From the NCBI RefSeq assembly GCF_002564105.1, contig NZ_PDBX01000001.1, forward strand, positions 5,394,001 to 5,458,000: a stretch of 64,000 nt of DNA. Direction: 5' to 3'. The notes under the pieces are model-generated. The model saw nothing but the letters and a program-made list of their open reading frames with translations. It had not been told where the DNA came from and ran no database searches. This DNA is from Collimonas sp. PA-H2 (lineage in GTDB: Bacteria > Pseudomonadota > Gammaproteobacteria > Burkholderiales > Burkholderiaceae_D). The translations under genes and the position numbers were made by a program. Positions 63,232 to 64,000 of this stretch are shown piece after piece (position 1 is the stretch's first letter; each line of letters opens with the position of its first letter).

Positions 63232-64000
63232 ACCTGAGCGCACTGGATATTTTCATTGGCGAGCGCCAGGCCGGCATCCTGTTCCAGTATGGCGACATGC
63301 TGCGCTTCCAGGTCGATCCCGCCTATGCGCAAGACCCGCAGCGCCCCACGCTGTCGCTCTCGATGCGCGCCGCCACGCCGCAACAAGACATGGCGCTGCT
63401 GCTCAATCCGCTGGCGGCAATCTTCAACTCGCCAGGCAAGATGCGGCTGCCGGCCTTCTTCCAGAACCTGTTGCCGGAAGGCGTGCTGCGCAAGCAGATC
63501 GCCCTGGAGCGCCAGTGCGCGGAGGACGATCATTTCGAGCTGCTGGCCGCCTGCGGCCGCGATTTGCCGGGCGCGGTGCGCGCCATCCCAGCCAGGCTGA
63601 CACGGGCGCTGATGACGCGCCTGGTGACCCAGGACAAGGAAGCTATCGAAGAAAGCGTGATGGCAGCGCCGCTGGTCGACGGCGTCTCGATTTCCGGCAT
63701 GCAGCCTAAGCTGGCCCTGATCCTGGAAGGCGGCCGCTATGTCAGCCGCACCCGCCACAAAGACGCCCACATCATCGGCAAACTGCCAACCGCACAATAT
63801 GATCACTTGCCGGAAGTAGAACACCTGTCGCTGCAACTGGCGCGCGCCGCCGGCGTGACCGTATGCGAGGCCAGCCTGCAACCGCTGGCAGCGATCATGG
63901 CCGAACATGCGGCGGATGAAAATCAGCGGTTTCTGGCGGTACAGCGCTTCGACCGCGACCAGCCGGGGCGACTGCATGTAGAGGACTTTTGCCAGATCCT
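63228..64000 (+). CDS. hipA: HipA-like toxin kinase, 3' end cut by the window
   Basis: About 257 codons are visible to the window end. The N-terminal HipA segment (FFQNLLPEGVLRKQI) and the start of the kinase core (SISGMQPKLALIL, which holds the loop with the autophosphorylated serine region, then IIGKLPTAQYDHLPEVEHLSL) are present. HipA kinases phosphorylate glutamyl-tRNA synthetase and cause persistence. The catalytic Asp region lies beyond the window. Confidence 0.88.
   Translation, partial: MNLSALDIFIGERQAGILFQYGDMLRFQVDPAYAQDPQRPTLSLSMRAATPQQDMALLLNPLAAIFNSPGKMRLPAFFQNLLPEGVLRKQIALERQCAEDDHFELLAACGRDLPGAVRAIPARLTRALMTRLVTQDKEAIEESVMAAPLVDGVSISGMQPKLALILEGGRYVSRTRHKDAHIIGKLPTAQYDHLPEVEHLSLQLARAAGVTVCEASLQPLAAIMAEHAADENQRFLAVQRFDRDQPGRLHVEDFCQI

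Overview
The window is a 64-kb piece of a GC-rich chromosome with dense, short-spaced operons. Gene content suggests a soil or rhizosphere betaproteobacterium of the Burkholderiales, most likely Oxalobacteraceae and Collimonas-like: a 1,620-residue NAD-glutamate dehydrogenase, a LuxI/LuxR pair, split chromate transporters, a Wza/Wzb/Wzc polysaccharide locus and a taurine ABC importer. This placement is inferred from protein resemblance; the window holds no rRNA or tRNA marker. No insertion sequence, prophage, CRISPR array or tRNA gene was seen.

Layout. 1-1,510: a cut-off gene, a secreted papain-like cysteine protease and a self-contained unit encoding a 57-residue peptide. 1,691-6,599: a small-acid catabolic cluster (MFS carrier, ketopantoate-reductase-like enzyme, fumarylacetoacetase-family hydrolase, unknown protein) with a divergent LysR regulator; two matching FNR-type promoters lie in front of the hydrolase and the carrier. 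6,608-7,268: a DUF4160/DUF2442 pair. 7,418-14,476: enoyl-CoA hydratase, NAD-glutamate dehydrogenase and an iron alcohol dehydrogenase. 14,477-26,632: exopolysaccharide locus. wza-wzb-wzc-flippase-pyruvyltransferase-polymerase-glycosyltransferase-glycoside hydrolase run on the minus strand, and a priming glycosyltransferase converges on them. 26,633-29,877: an unusual HTH-receiver fusion, a PAP2 phosphatase and a kinase/receiver/Hpt operon, which together look like a phosphorelay next to the polysaccharide genes.

30,204-34,525: mixed single genes (CBS protein, TPR lipoprotein, DUF1003, HAD, DUF4019). 34,722-44,797: a three-gene surface operon encoding a giant DUF11-repeat protein, a 1,163-residue outer-membrane barrel and an OmpA-like lipoprotein. 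44,987-45,833: two small lipoproteins. 45,984-48,422: an MCE transport operon with no ATPase. 48,481-54,744: secretory lipase, LysR, trans-aconitate methyltransferase, two chromate-transport halves, a VOC protein and the DbpA helicase. 55,097-56,747: a quorum-sensing pair with a strong terminator and a perfect lux box; the synthase 3' end appears frameshifted in a C tract. 56,793-62,621: LtrA, AraC regulator, SDR and tauABC. 62,831-64,000: hipBA, cut by the window end, behind four evenly phased GATA-N6-TATC operators.

The best candidates for something undescribed are the DUF11/barrel/OmpA operon, the HTH-receiver phosphorelay beside the exopolysaccharide genes (both ends of that locus carry related AT-rich dyads), and the quadruple hip operator. 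All functions are read from sequence alone.
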